Positions 43,969 through 53,516 are shown, numbered from the stretch's first letter. The stretch is 64,000 bases of DNA from Thermosyntropha sp. (GCF_017656155.1 NZ_JACDOH010000008.1:1-64000); one strand, 5' to 3'. Notes: generated by a model from the sequence alone, not told the origin. Numbers and translations: made by a program.

Positions 43969-44556
43969 GTGCAGAATTTAGGTGTGATAGTTTTGTGTTA
44001 CTTGATAGGATCAATCCCTTTTTCTTTTATATTCAGCCGGTTGTGGGGTGAAGAGGATATTAGAAAAAAAGGCAGCGGAAATGTAGGTGCTACCAATGTT
44101 TTGCGCACTGCAGGGATTAAAGCGGCTTTGCCCGCTTTAATTGGTGACCTTTTAAAAGGTATTGTTGCTGCATTTTTGGGTATGAAAGCAGGAGGAGAAG
44201 TTTGGGCCTCAGTTTGTGCAGCTGCTGCTGTTATTGGACATTGTTATCCAGTTTTTTTGAGGTTTAAAGGAGGCAAAGGAGTAGCTACTGCTGGTGGAGT
44301 CGTTCTTTTTCTTATGCCAAAGATTTTAGGAATTTTAGCGCTTATTTTTATTGTGGTTGTAATTATATCCCGCTATGTTTCGTTAGGCTCAATTATAGCT
44401 GCTTTTATGTTTCCTATTATGGCTATAGTTTTAGACCAGCCTCTAAGTTATATAATTCTGAGTGTTTTTCTGGCTTTCTTGGTAATATATAAGCATCGCG
44501 AAAATATTATGAGGTTGCGTCAGGGAAAAGAATTGAAATTGGGGCAGAAGGCTTAA
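43969..44556 (+). CDS. plsY: Acyl-phosphate:glycerol-3-phosphate acyltransferase
   Basis: 195 aa from GTG 43969, which has GGGGGAGG six bases upstream; an ATG at 43930 is in frame but lies before that site. GSGNVGATNVLRT, FLRFKGGKGVATAGG and the final YKHRENIMRL are the three conserved PlsY loops between hydrophobic helices. Makes lysophosphatidate and stands next to gpsA, which makes its acceptor. Confidence 0.96.
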   Translation: MQNLGVIVLCYLIGSIPFSFIFSRLWGEEDIRKKGSGNVGATNVLRTAGIKAALPALIGDLLKGIVAAFLGMKAGGEVWASVCAAAAVIGHCYPVFLRFKGGKGVATAGGVVLFLMPKILGILALIFIVVVIISRYVSLGSIIAAFMFPIMAIVLDQPLSYIILSVFLAFLVIYKHRENIMRLRQGKELKLGQKA

Positions 44557-44589
44557 AAATTTACAGGTATGGCCGGGAGGTTTAAATAG

Positions 44590-45621
44590 ATGAAAAAGGT
44601 GTGCATTATAGGTGCAGGTTCTTGGGGAACTGCCCAGGCTATCCTTTTGAGTACTAATGCTGAAAGGGTAGTCTTATGGGGGAGAAAGGAAGACGGAGTA
44701 GAAGTTATAGAGAGAAGAAGGGAAAATGAAAGGTTTCTTCCCGGAGTAAAATTACCGTCCAATATAGAAGTAAGTAAAGATATGTCTTATGCGCTTTCTG
44801 ATGCGGATTTGATAGTTTTAGCAGTACCTGCCCAGGCAGTGCGAAAAGTAACGAAAATGATGGCAGATTACTTGGAAAACCGCTCCTATCTGGTTATTAC
44901 TGCCAAAGGTATAGAAACCGCTACCGGAATGCGCATGAGTCAGGTGGTGGAAGATGTCCTGGGCAAAGAGATAAAGAAACGGTTAGCGGTGTTGTCAGGG
45001 CCAAGTCATGCCGAAGAGGTGGCCAGGAAGGTTCCTACAGTAGTTACTGTGGCTGCATTTAATCGCGAAACTGCCTTTTATGTACAGGATGCTTTTATGA
45101 CTTCATTTTTCCGTGTTTATACTAATCCTGATGTAGCTGGAGTAGAGCTGGGAGGAGCTTTAAAAAATATTATTGCTTTAGCGGCCGGGGTCGTTCAAGG
45201 GCTTAATTATGGAGACAATACCAAAGCAGCTCTTATCACCCGCGGTTTAACCGAGATAACCCGAATGGGAGTAGCATTGGGAGGAGATTCCAGAACTTTT
45301 TCAGGATTAAGCGGTATAGGGGATTTAGTTGTTACCTGTGGAAGCAGATATTCCCGTAATCTTAGGGCGGGAGAGCTTATAGCCAGGGGGTATTCCCTTG
45401 ATGAAGTCCTGGAGAGGATAGGGATGGTAGTAGAAGGGGTTCATACTACCAGAATAGTTCATCATCTAGCCTGTGAAATGAATATAGAAATGCCCATAAC
45501 CCATGCCTGTTATAACATACTTTATAATGGAAAGAGGCCTGAAGAAGAACTGGAAAATGTAATGAACCGCCGAAAAAAACATGAGATAGAAGATATAGTC
45601 CATGATATAGAAGGATGGTAA
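44590..45621 (+). CDS. gpsA: Glycerol-3-phosphate dehydrogenase [NAD(P)+]
   Basis: 343 aa, ATG behind GGGAGG. IGAGSWGTAQAILL at the N-terminus binds NAD(P), and GGALKNIIALAAGVVQGL plus GLTEITRMGVALGG form the substrate domain with the catalytic Lys. Forms glycerol 3-phosphate for phospholipids. Next to spoIVA as in Bacillus and many Clostridia. Confidence 0.97.
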   Translation: MKKVCIIGAGSWGTAQAILLSTNAERVVLWGRKEDGVEVIERRRENERFLPGVKLPSNIEVSKDMSYALSDADLIVLAVPAQAVRKVTKMMADYLENRSYLVITAKGIETATGMRMSQVVEDVLGKEIKKRLAVLSGPSHAEEVARKVPTVVTVAAFNRETAFYVQDAFMTSFFRVYTNPDVAGVELGGALKNIIALAAGVVQGLNYGDNTKAALITRGLTEITRMGVALGGDSRTFSGLSGIGDLVVTCGSRYSRNLRAGELIARGYSLDEVLERIGMVVEGVHTTRIVHHLACEMNIEMPITHACYNILYNGKRPEEELENVMNRRKKHEIEDIVHDIEGW

Positions 45622-45650
45622 AAAGTGTGAATAAAAACCACACTTTTTTT
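45621..45650 (+). terminator. Terminator after gpsA
   Basis: AAAGTGTG (45622-45629) pairs with CACACTTT (45639-45646) across a nine-base loop, followed by a T run. It separates gpsA from the sporulation gene. Confidence 0.85.
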
Positions 45651-45669
45651 CTTTTCTGGTTATATTACC

Positions 45670-45696
45670 GAATATTGATAAATATATTTATACTGT
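45670..45696 (+). promoter_or_regulatory. Possible sigma-E type promoter of spoIVA
   Basis: GAATATT (45670-45676) and TATACTGT (45689-45696) resemble the -35 and -10 of mother-cell sigma-E promoters, but the 12-base spacer is a little short. Supported mainly by the identity of the gene behind it. Confidence 0.3.
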
Positions 45697-45781
45697 TATA
45701 GCCTGAATTTGCTTGTGGGGTATCCATATATTCGGAGGGATGGTGCCTTAAGAGTCTAAATCCGAGGGAGGGAGAAGCAGA

Positions 45782-47260
45782 GTGGAAGGGACTAATATTT
45801 TAAATGATATTGCGCAAAGAACTGGTGGCGATATTTATTTGGGAGTAGTGGGCCCTGTAAGAACGGGAAAGTCGACTTTTGTTAAAAGATTTATGGAATT
45901 GATGGTAATTCCTAATATAAAAGATATATATGATAGAGAGAGAGCTAAAGATGAACTTCCCGTAAGTGGTGCAGGTAAAACAATTACTACTACTGAGCCG
46001 AAATTTGTACCTAATGAAGCCATTGAAATAGGCACAAACAACGGAATTAATCTGAAAGTCAGGCTGGTTGACTGTGTGGGTTATACAGTTGATGGGGCGT
46101 TGGGATATGAAGAAGATAATGAACCTCGTATGGTAAAAACTCCCTGGTTTGACTATGAGGTTCCCTTCGAGGAGGCAGCCGAAATAGGAACCAGGAAAGT
46201 GATAACTGATCATTCTACTATCGGGTTTGTAATAACAACTGATGGCAGCATAAGTGATATCCCCAGAGACAATTATATTAAAGCAGAAGAAAGGGTAATA
46301 AATGAGCTTAAGGAACTGAACAAACCTTTTATTGTGCTTTTGAATTCGCTCTATCCACATAAAAAAGAGACATTGGAGCTGGTTGATGAGCTTACTGTTA
46401 AATATGGGGTAACAGTAATTCCGATAGATGCAGCTAATATTACTGTTGATGAGATTTATGCTGTTTTGGAAGAAGTTCTTTATGAATTTCCAGTGCAGGA
46501 AGTAAACATAAAGCTGCCTGGATGGGTGGATGAGCTTAAAGAAGACTTCTGGTTTAGAGAAGAAATGGAAACCTCAATAAGGGAAGTGTTAAACGAGATA
46601 CAAAAAGTGAAGGACATTGAAAAAGCGATTTCTAAACTCTCGGATATTGAAAACATAAGCTATGTAAGTTTGAAAGAGATGAATTTAGGAACCGGGATAG
46701 CTTCAATTGATGTTGAGGTTCCCGAAGAAATGTTCTATCGCTGTTTGAGTGATGTAAGTGGATTTACAGTTGAAGGAACTCATGATATTATGAGGCTTAT
46801 GCAGGATTTGAGTATTGCCAAGAAAGAATATGATAAAGTGGCAGATGCTTTAAAAGAGGTTCGAGAAACCGGATATGGAGTAGTAACCCCCAGATTAGAA
46901 GAGATGTTCTTAGAGGAGCCTGAACTTATAAGGCAGGGTAGCCGTTTTGGCGTAAAACTAAAAGCGAAGGCTCCATCTCTCCACATTATAAGGGCTGATA
47001 TTACAACAGAAATTACTCCAATAATCGGAACTGAAAGCCAGTGCGAAGAATTGGTAAGATATATATTGGAGGAATTTGAAGAAGATCCTGGTAAAATATG
47101 GCAGTCCAATATTTTTGGCAAGTCACTTCATGATTTAGTTCGTGAAGGTATACAAAATAAGCTGCACCGTATGCCGGAAAATGCTCAGGTGAAACTGCAG
47201 GATACCCTGCAGCGGATAGTAAATGACGGCAGTGGAGGACTTATTTGTATAATAATATAA
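45782..47260 (+). CDS. spoIVA: Stage IV sporulation protein A
   Basis: 492 aa, full family length, GTG start behind GAGGGAGG. GPVRTGKSTFVKRFM (about residues 24-38) is the Walker A loop of this ATPase; the rest matches SpoIVA, including the conserved C-terminus. It polymerises on the forespore surface as the base of the coat and cortex. A strong sign that the host forms endospores. Confidence 0.98.
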   Translation: MEGTNILNDIAQRTGGDIYLGVVGPVRTGKSTFVKRFMELMVIPNIKDIYDRERAKDELPVSGAGKTITTTEPKFVPNEAIEIGTNNGINLKVRLVDCVGYTVDGALGYEEDNEPRMVKTPWFDYEVPFEEAAEIGTRKVITDHSTIGFVITTDGSISDIPRDNYIKAEERVINELKELNKPFIVLLNSLYPHKKETLELVDELTVKYGVTVIPIDAANITVDEIYAVLEEVLYEFPVQEVNIKLPGWVDELKEDFWFREEMETSIREVLNEIQKVKDIEKAISKLSDIENISYVSLKEMNLGTGIASIDVEVPEEMFYRCLSDVSGFTVEGTHDIMRLMQDLSIAKKEYDKVADALKEVRETGYGVVTPRLEEMFLEEPELIRQGSRFGVKLKAKAPSLHIIRADITTEITPIIGTESQCEELVRYILEEFEEDPGKIWQSNIFGKSLHDLVREGIQNKLHRMPENAQVKLQDTLQRIVNDGSGGLICIII

Positions 47261-47285
47261 AATTTAAGAACAAATAAAGTTTTAA

Positions 47286-47330
47286 AAACCTCAGCTGAAA
47301 CATTATGATAGGCTGGGGTTTAACTTTTTT
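47286..47330 (+). terminator. Terminator after spoIVA
   Basis: AAACCTCAGC (47286-47295) pairs with GCTGGGGTTT (47112-type arm at 47312-47321) with one G-U pair, followed by AAC and six T. Confidence 0.75.
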
Positions 47331-47331
47331 A

Positions 47332-47360
47332 TTGTATTTGCATATTATTGATGTTATAAT
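47332..47360 (+). promoter_or_regulatory. Promoter of the ACT-hom-thrB-lysC operon
   Basis: TTGTAT (47332-47337), 17-base spacer, TATAAT (47355-47360). A start near 47367 places TGTCCG (47367-47372) at the very 5' end of the RNA; its complement CGGACA (47401-47406) lies directly before the ribosome site GTGAGG, so a 5' stem could form beside it. Confidence 0.6.
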
Positions 47361-47417
47361 ATGTAATGTCCGTTTTAAAAAGAAAAAAATCTATGAATAG
47401 CGGACAGTGAGGTTTTT

Positions 47418-47864
47418 ATGTTGAAAGATAAGAAGAATTATTACATAGTCCGAGAAGATATCCTGCCTGAATCTATTGTTAAAACGGCTAAAGCTAAAGA
47501 GATTTTAGCTAAAGGTGAAGCGGAAAATGTTTTAGATGCAGTAAATAGATTAGGGATAGCCCGTAGTACTTATTATAAATATAAAGATGGAGTTTTGCCT
47601 TTTTTTGATGCCGACAGCATGCGCATAATAAATATTTCTCTTTTTTTAAGCCATGTTCCTGGGGTTTTGTCAGGGGTTTTAAACCTGGTTGCCTCACTTA
47701 AAGCTAATGTTCTTACTATAAATCAAAATTTGCCTTTACATGGGATGGCTTATGTAACATTATCTTTGAGCATTGAAGAGATGACAGTTACAGTTGATGA
47801 ATTTTTAATGGATTTACAAAAAATAGATGGTGTAATAAAGGCAGAAATAGTAGGAAGAAGCTGA
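47418..47864 (+). CDS. pheB: ACT domain protein (PheB/UPF0735 family)
   Basis: 148 aa, ATG behind GTGAGG. Residues 1-65 include a helix-turn-helix-like NRLGIARSTYYKYKDGVLPF, and residues 70-145 an ACT domain (HVPGVLSGVLNLVASLKANVLTINQ). The family probably senses amino acids and regulates the genes behind it; here these are hom, thrB and lysC. Confidence 0.9.
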   Translation: MLKDKKNYYIVREDILPESIVKTAKAKEILAKGEAENVLDAVNRLGIARSTYYKYKDGVLPFFDADSMRIINISLFLSHVPGVLSGVLNLVASLKANVLTINQNLPLHGMAYVTLSLSIEEMTVTVDEFLMDLQKIDGVIKAEIVGRS

Positions 47865-47881
47865 GATTAGGAGGTTTTAAA

Positions 47882-49171
47882 ATGATTAGAATAGGGCTTT
47901 TAGGATGTGGAACGGTAGGATCAGGAGTTGTCAAACTGTTAGAACAGAATAAAGATATTATTGCAAACCGGGCGGGTGAAACCGTAGTTTTGCATAAAGT
48001 TTTGGAACGCGATGTTGAAAAATGTTATCAACTGGGTATTCCTGCTGAGAAAATAGCCCAGGATATTGATGATATTTTAAATGATGAAGAAATAGACATT
48101 GTGGTAGAACTTATAGGTGGCCTCGAACCTGCCTTTAGCTATGTAATTGGAGCGATTAATCGCGGAAAACATGTAGTTTCGGCCAATAAAGACCTTATTG
48201 CGGTTAAAGGTAGGGAGATATTTAAAGCGGCTGAAGAAAATAATGTTGATTTTTATTATGAAGCGAGTGTAGGGGGAGGGATTCCTATCATATATCCCCT
48301 GAAACAGTCTTTAGCTGCTAATAGAATAAAAGAAGTTATAGGTATCTTAAACGGAACTACCAATTATATGCTTACCAAGATGACCCGGGAAGGTTTAAGC
48401 TATGAACAGGTTTTGAAAGAAGCTCAAGAATTAGGATACGCCGAGGCTGATCCTACTTCTGATGTAGAAGGGCTTGATGCCGCAAGGAAAATTGCGATTT
48501 TGTCTTCTATTGCTTTTAACAGCCGTATTACTTTAGATGATGTGTATGTTGAAGGCATAACCGGGATTACTCCTGCCGATATAAATTATGCTGCTGAATT
48601 GGGCTATGTGATAAAACTTCTAGCCGTTGCCAAACAGGATGACGAAGGTAATGTTGAAGTAAGGGTAAATCCTGCTTTTATTCCTGTAAGCCATCCTTTG
48701 GCGGGTGTTAATGATGTTTTCAATGCAGTTTTTGTTAAAGGTGATGCGGTAGGAGATGTAATGCATTACGGAAAGGGAGCAGGACAGATGCCTACTGCCA
48801 GTGCAGTAGTTGGCGATATTATTGAAATAGTGCGTAATATGCGCTGTGGGTCTAATGGGAGAATAGGCTGTACCTGTTATGATGAAAAAAGGGTCTTAAA
48901 AGTTGATGATATGAAAGCAAGATTTTATATCCGTATGACTGTGGTAGACCGTCCCGGAGTATTAGCAGGTATTGCTGGGGTTTTTGGCAACAATAATGTA
49001 AGTATTGCTGCTGTTTTGCAAAAAGAAGGCGAAGATATGGCTGAACTTATTTTGATTACCCACGAAGTTAGAGAAAGAGATTTGCGGAAATCATTGGATG
49101 AAGTTAAAACTTTAGACACAGTAGGCAGTATAAATAATATCATAAGGTTAGAGGGATTGGATAAACAGTAA
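47882..49171 (+). CDS. hom: Homoserine dehydrogenase
   Basis: 429 aa, ATG behind TAGGAGG. GLLGCGTVGSGVVKLL binds NAD(P), GILNGTTNYMLTKM and GYAEADPTSDVEGLDAARK are substrate and catalytic motifs. The last 80 residues form an ACT domain (DRPGVLAGIAGVFGNNNVSIAAVLQ) for threonine control. Confidence 0.97.
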   Translation: MIRIGLLGCGTVGSGVVKLLEQNKDIIANRAGETVVLHKVLERDVEKCYQLGIPAEKIAQDIDDILNDEEIDIVVELIGGLEPAFSYVIGAINRGKHVVSANKDLIAVKGREIFKAAEENNVDFYYEASVGGGIPIIYPLKQSLAANRIKEVIGILNGTTNYMLTKMTREGLSYEQVLKEAQELGYAEADPTSDVEGLDAARKIAILSSIAFNSRITLDDVYVEGITGITPADINYAAELGYVIKLLAVAKQDDEGNVEVRVNPAFIPVSHPLAGVNDVFNAVFVKGDAVGDVMHYGKGAGQMPTASAVVGDIIEIVRNMRCGSNGRIGCTCYDEKRVLKVDDMKARFYIRMTVVDRPGVLAGIAGVFGNNNVSIAAVLQKEGEDMAELILITHEVRERDLRKSLDEVKTLDTVGSINNIIRLEGLDKQ

Positions 49172-49180
49172 GGAGGGTCT

Positions 49181-50086
49181 ATGATTACGGTAAAAGTGCC
49201 GGCTACTGCTGCCAATTTAGGTTCAGGTTTTGATACTTTAGGGTTAGCTCTGGACTTGATGCTTGAAGTTAAGATAAAGCCGGCAGTAAACGAAAATAAA
49301 ATTGAGTTCTGTGGGTACGGGGCTTCAGATATAAAACAAAATCCTGATTCTAATTTGATCTTGAAGGCAATGCATAAAGTTTTTACAAAAGCAGGAGCTG
49401 TGATGCCTCCGATAGAGCTTTATGCAAAAAACAACATACCTGTAGGTAAAGGGTTGGGAAGCAGTGCTGCTGCAATAATAGCCGGGCTTTATGCCGGAAA
49501 TATGCTCCTTAAAAATAGATTTAATGAAAAAGAACTCATAAATATGGCAGTTTTTCTGGAAGGACATGCCGATAATGTGGTGCCTGCTGCTGTAGGCGGC
49601 TTGACAGCAGTCATGGTGGATAAAGATGAAGTTTATTATAAAAAGCTTAAATTCCCTGGTGAACTGAAAATTATAGCATTAGTACCTGATTTTATTCTTC
49701 CGACCAAAAAAGCGCGCACAGTTTTACCGGAAAAAGTAGGGATAAAAGAGGTGACCTCTGCTTTGCAAAAGGCTTGTTTCCTGGCTTTAAGCTTAAACAA
49801 TGGTGATTTTGAATTTTTAGATAAGGCTATGTCTGATGAGCTTTTTCAAACTGCCAGAAAACGATTTATTCCGGGTTTTGATGAAGTAATAAGAGAGGCT
49901 AGAAAAGCGGGTGCATTAGGGGCTGCATTGAGTGGAGCCGGACCTTCTATTATAGCATTTTCTTTAGAAAGAGAACATTTCATAGGAAAAAGGATGCAGG
50001 ATGTTTGGGCTTTACATGGCATAAATAGTGATGTATTCTATCTCAAGGCATATGAAAATGGAGTTATATGTGAAAAAACATTATAG
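49181..50086 (+). CDS. thrB: Homoserine kinase
   Basis: 301 aa, ATG behind AAGGAGG. GHMP kinase family: VPATAANLGSGFDTLG at the N-terminus, IPVGKGLGSSAAAIIAG (about 86-102) for ATP and GAALSGAGPSIIAF near the C-terminus. Lies ten bases after hom. Confidence 0.97.
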   Translation: MITVKVPATAANLGSGFDTLGLALDLMLEVKIKPAVNENKIEFCGYGASDIKQNPDSNLILKAMHKVFTKAGAVMPPIELYAKNNIPVGKGLGSSAAAIIAGLYAGNMLLKNRFNEKELINMAVFLEGHADNVVPAAVGGLTAVMVDKDEVYYKKLKFPGELKIIALVPDFILPTKKARTVLPEKVGIKEVTSALQKACFLALSLNNGDFEFLDKAMSDELFQTARKRFIPGFDEVIREARKAGALGAALSGAGPSIIAFSLEREHFIGKRMQDVWALHGINSDVFYLKAYENGVICEKTL

Positions 50087-50118
50087 ATAAATTTGGACAC
50101 AGCAAGGAGTGTGAAATT

Positions 50119-51339
50119 TTGGCCTTATTAGTTACTAAATTTGGTGGAACTTCAGTTGCATCTTTAGAAAGAATAAAAAATGTTGCTCTGCGCCTTAAAG
50201 ATATGAAGGAGAAAGGGAATGATGTTGTAGCAGTAGTTTCAGCTATGGGAGATACCACAGATGAATTGATTGATTTGGCTAAGTTAACCGGGGATAATTT
50301 AGCTCCGCGGGAAATGGATATGCTTTTATCTACCGGTGAACAGCAGTCGGCTGCCCTTCTTGCGTTGACTTTGCAAAATATGAATTGTGATGCTATATCA
50401 CTTACTGGATGGCAAGCGGGGATAAAGAGTGATGATAAACACAGCAAAGCCAAAATAAGTGAAATTAATACAGAAAGGCTAAGAGCAGAATTAGCCAAAG
50501 GGCGTATTGTAATAGTAGCTGGTTTTCAGGGTATTTCTCCCTGCGGAGATATAACTACATTAGGGCGTGGAGGTTCGGATACTACTGCTGTTGCTATTGC
50601 TGCAGCATTGAAAGCTGATCGCTGTCTTATTTTTACGGATGTAGACGGAGTTTATACTGCCGACCCCCGCATAGTACCTGAAGCCCGCAAACTTTCACAG
50701 ATTTCCTATGAAGAAATGCTTGAAATGGCAAGCCTTGGGGCAGGAGTTTTACAGTCGCGTTCAGTTGAGTTTGCTATGCTTTATGGGGTTGATGTTGAAG
50801 TTTTAAGCAGTTTTAATTTTAATCCCGGAACTTTAGTAACGGAGGTAAAAAATATGGAGAAACAGAGAGTTGTATGTGGAGTGGCAGATGATAGAAATTG
50901 CGCCCGTTTTGCGCTTTTTGATGTTCCTGATGTTCCTGGTATAGCAATGAAAATATTTAAAGCTTTAGCAAAAGAAAATATAAATGTTGATATGGTTATT
51001 CAAAGTGCTATGCGCGATAATCGAAATGATATTGCTTTTACCATAGAAAGAGATGATCTCAAGCGCGCTGTCCCAGTAGTCCAAAAGGTTGTAAAAGAAA
51101 TATCTGCTTCTGGTTTTTCTTATGCGGATGATGTTGCCAAAGTTTCTATTGTAGGGGCTGGAATGCAGACTAATCCTGGAGTAGCTGCTGACATGTTCGA
51201 GGCTTTAGCAGAGGAAAATATCAACATTCATATGATAAGCACATCTGAGATTAAAGTATCATGTGTTATAGATGAAAAAGAGTTAGAAAAGGCAGTTCGA
51301 GTCTTACATAAGAAATTCGAGCTCGACAAAATAGAATAA
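50119..51339 (+). CDS. lysC: Aspartate kinase
   Basis: 406 aa, TTG start behind AAGGAG. KFGGTSVAS (residues 7-15), the GRGGSDTTAVAIAAALKADRC segment and FTDVDGVYTADPR form the kinase; two ACT domains follow (residues 265-400), as in feedback-regulated LysC. It feeds threonine, lysine and methionine synthesis. Confidence 0.97.
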   Translation: MALLVTKFGGTSVASLERIKNVALRLKDMKEKGNDVVAVVSAMGDTTDELIDLAKLTGDNLAPREMDMLLSTGEQQSAALLALTLQNMNCDAISLTGWQAGIKSDDKHSKAKISEINTERLRAELAKGRIVIVAGFQGISPCGDITTLGRGGSDTTAVAIAAALKADRCLIFTDVDGVYTADPRIVPEARKLSQISYEEMLEMASLGAGVLQSRSVEFAMLYGVDVEVLSSFNFNPGTLVTEVKNMEKQRVVCGVADDRNCARFALFDVPDVPGIAMKIFKALAKENINVDMVIQSAMRDNRNDIAFTIERDDLKRAVPVVQKVVKEISASGFSYADDVAKVSIVGAGMQTNPGVAADMFEALAEENINIHMISTSEIKVSCVIDEKELEKAVRVLHKKFELDKIE

Positions 51340-51353
51340 ACCATTTAATTATC

Positions 51354-51382
51354 TTGACGAAACAGGGATTATGATATAAAAT
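51354..51382 (+). promoter_or_regulatory. Promoter of tRNA-Pro
   Basis: TTGACG (51354-51359), 17-base spacer, TAAAAT (51377-51382). The same -35 and -10 words and spacing precede the tRNA-Asp gene at 58165. Confidence 0.7.
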
Positions 51383-51393
51383 AGTCCTTGCGT

Positions 51394-51471
51394 CGGGGTG
51401 TAGCTCAGCTTGGCTAGAGCGCTTGCTTGGGGTGCAAGAGGTCGCTGGTTCAAATCCAGTCACTCCGACCA
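51394..51471 (+). tRNA. tRNA-Pro (anticodon GGG)
   Basis: Acceptor CGGGGTG pairs with CACTCCG (one G-U), discriminator A and encoded CCA. The anticodon stem CTTGC/GCAAG encloses TTGGGGT, giving GGG. The T arm GCTGGTTCAAATCCAGT is regular. Confidence 0.95.
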
Positions 51472-51492
51472 TTTTATTTAATCAAGAAAATT

Positions 51493-51529
51493 AAAGCTTC
51501 CAGCTCTTATGTGAGCTGGAAGCTTTTTT
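51493..51529. terminator. Terminator between tRNA-Pro and the acyl-CoA dehydrogenase gene
   Basis: AAAGCTTCCAGCTC (51493-51506) and GAGCTGGAAGCTTT (51513-51526) pair perfectly, followed by T run on the + strand and an A/T-rich tail on the other side. It probably stops both converging units. Confidence 0.88.
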
Positions 51530-51554
51530 ATTTAATCAACACCAGATATTAAAT

Positions 51555-53381
51555 TTAGAGTCCGAAAATGTTATCATCAATTTCTAAACAGGTCCTATCT
51601 TCATTTTTCAGAACCTGGAGGAAGGTTCCGATTTCTGGAATGATGTTGTTTATAAAGAAACGGGCTGATACTATTTTGCCTTTATAAAAGTTATAGTCAT
51701 AGTGATCTTCACCAAGTTCATCAATTTTCTTTTGGGCAATTAATGCCATTTCTAAGAGAAGTTTGCCTGCCCACAGTTTGCCTGTAGCATGAAGCATTCT
51801 GGTGGCATAGAGCTGAATCATGCCAGGCTTAGCATAAAGTCCCTGCCAGATTTTAAGGATTTCATCATATTTGGCTAAAGCATCTTTATAAAGAGCCATT
51901 TCTTTTTCAAAGCCGGGTGCATTTCCGGTTTCTTCAACAAACTGGCGGATGTGATCGAGCCACATAGCGAAAACCTGGCCATTTTTCATGGTCATTTTAC
52001 GGCCTACTAGATCCATTGACTGTATGTAGTTGGTTCCTTCCCATATTGGATATATACGGGCATCTCTATAAATCTGGGCAATGGGATATTCTTCGGAAAA
52101 ACCGTAACCGCCGTAGCATTGCAGAGCTTCAGAAATACATTGCAGTGCCATGTCTGAACAGTATGCTTTGACAATAGGAGTATTTACTGCCAGAAATATG
52201 GAAGCTTTTTTACGCATTTCCGGATCAGAACTGTAGTTTTCAATATCAGCCCACCAGAAAGTCTGAATTGCCATGGCCCTGAATGCTTCAATATGGGCTT
52301 TCTGGAACATCAGCATTCTCTTTATATCTTCATGTTTTATAATTTGGCATCTGCCTGATTTAGGGTTAGTGGTAGGACGCCCCTGAATGCGCTGTCTGCA
52401 GTATTCAACTGTATTGTGATAAGCTGACGCGGCTAAAGCACAGGCAGATAAACCGGTCATAAGCCTTTCTTCATTCATCATTTTAAACATCTGAGCCATG
52501 CCCTGTCCGGCTCCATCTTCACCTGGGGGATCTCCTAAAAGGAAGCCTTTACATTTACCTTCTTCACCGAAATTTATCACACAGGTGGGAGATCCGCGGT
52601 GTCCTAATTTATGTTCAATGCCTGCACAGTGAACATCATTGAATTCTCCGGGATTTCCATTTTCATCAGGCAGATATTTGGGAACTACAAAAAGGGACAA
52701 GCCTTTAGTACCGGGAGCAGCCCCTTCTATACGCGCCAGAACCAAATGGATTATATTTTCGGTTACATCCTGTTCACCGCCGCTTATGAAACATTTAGTC
52801 CCTTTGATGAGATAGACTCCCGGCTCATCAGTAGGGATAGCCTTGGTAGTTGCATCTCCTACATCAGAACCGGCATTAGGTTCAGTTAAATCCATAGTAC
52901 CTGACCATTGTCCGCTGTACATTTTGGGGAGATAAGTTTTTTTGAGCTCTTTACTGCCGAAATCCCTTATTAAACCAGCTGCACCTGAATTAGCGAGCCA
53001 TAAGGTTTGGATTGAAGGGTTGGCTGCTATGAAATATTCGTTGAGAGCCCAGACCACAGATAAAGGAAGGGCTGATTCGTCGTCGGGATCTACATTGGAA
53101 GCTGCAAATCCGTTGTTAACTATAAAATAGTAGGCATCTTTGGTGGATTGAGGGGTGATTACCCTGCCATTTTCAAATTTTGCACCTATTTTATCCGAAT
53201 CTTCATTTGAAGGGGCAACCACTTCTTTAGCGCCTTTAAGTGCATTTTCCAGGATAAAATCAAGATCCTCTACTGAATAGCCGTCTTTGAATCGTTCAGT
53301 ATTAAAAACAGTATTCATGTCCAGCCATTCTTTTAATATAAATTTGTGATCTCTGGTAGTGTTCATAAAGGTTGATGACAT
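51555..53381 (-). CDS. Acyl-CoA dehydrogenase, long form
   Basis: 608 aa, ATG behind AAGGAGG on the minus strand. The FAD- and substrate-binding LTEPNAGSDVG (around residue 166) and the catalytic Glu448 in IWEGTNYIQ are in place. Members of usual length have about 380 residues; this one belongs to the 600-residue group with an extra C-terminal domain, frequent in fatty-acid-oxidising syntrophs and delta-proteobacteria. It suggests fatty acid or aromatic acid oxidation. No ETF gene stands beside it. Confidence 0.92.
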   Translation of the reverse strand: MSSTFMNTTRDHKFILKEWLDMNTVFNTERFKDGYSVEDLDFILENALKGAKEVVAPSNEDSDKIGAKFENGRVITPQSTKDAYYFIVNNGFAASNVDPDDESALPLSVVWALNEYFIAANPSIQTLWLANSGAAGLIRDFGSKELKKTYLPKMYSGQWSGTMDLTEPNAGSDVGDATTKAIPTDEPGVYLIKGTKCFISGGEQDVTENIIHLVLARIEGAAPGTKGLSLFVVPKYLPDENGNPGEFNDVHCAGIEHKLGHRGSPTCVINFGEEGKCKGFLLGDPPGEDGAGQGMAQMFKMMNEERLMTGLSACALAASAYHNTVEYCRQRIQGRPTTNPKSGRCQIIKHEDIKRMLMFQKAHIEAFRAMAIQTFWWADIENYSSDPEMRKKASIFLAVNTPIVKAYCSDMALQCISEALQCYGGYGFSEEYPIAQIYRDARIYPIWEGTNYIQSMDLVGRKMTMKNGQVFAMWLDHIRQFVEETGNAPGFEKEMALYKDALAKYDEILKIWQGLYAKPGMIQLYATRMLHATGKLWAGKLLLEMALIAQKKIDELGEDHYDYNFYKGKIVSARFFINNIIPEIGTFLQVLKNEDRTCLEIDDNIFGL

Positions 53382-53483
53382 AGCTGTTCCTCCTTGATTT
53401 ATTAGTGAATAAAAAATGCTTGCATTTTTATTTTAACAATTATAAACATTAAATATCAATAACGGTAATAAATATTTTGACAA

Positions 53484-53516
53484 CAAAAAATGCCGACCTT
53501 AAAAGGTTAGGTCGGC
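53484..53516 (-). terminator. Terminator of the DUF2726 gene
   Basis: On the minus strand GCCGACCT and AGGTCGGC (53492-53499 and 53509-53516 on +) form a stem followed by a T run (A run at 53485-53490 on +). Confidence 0.85.
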
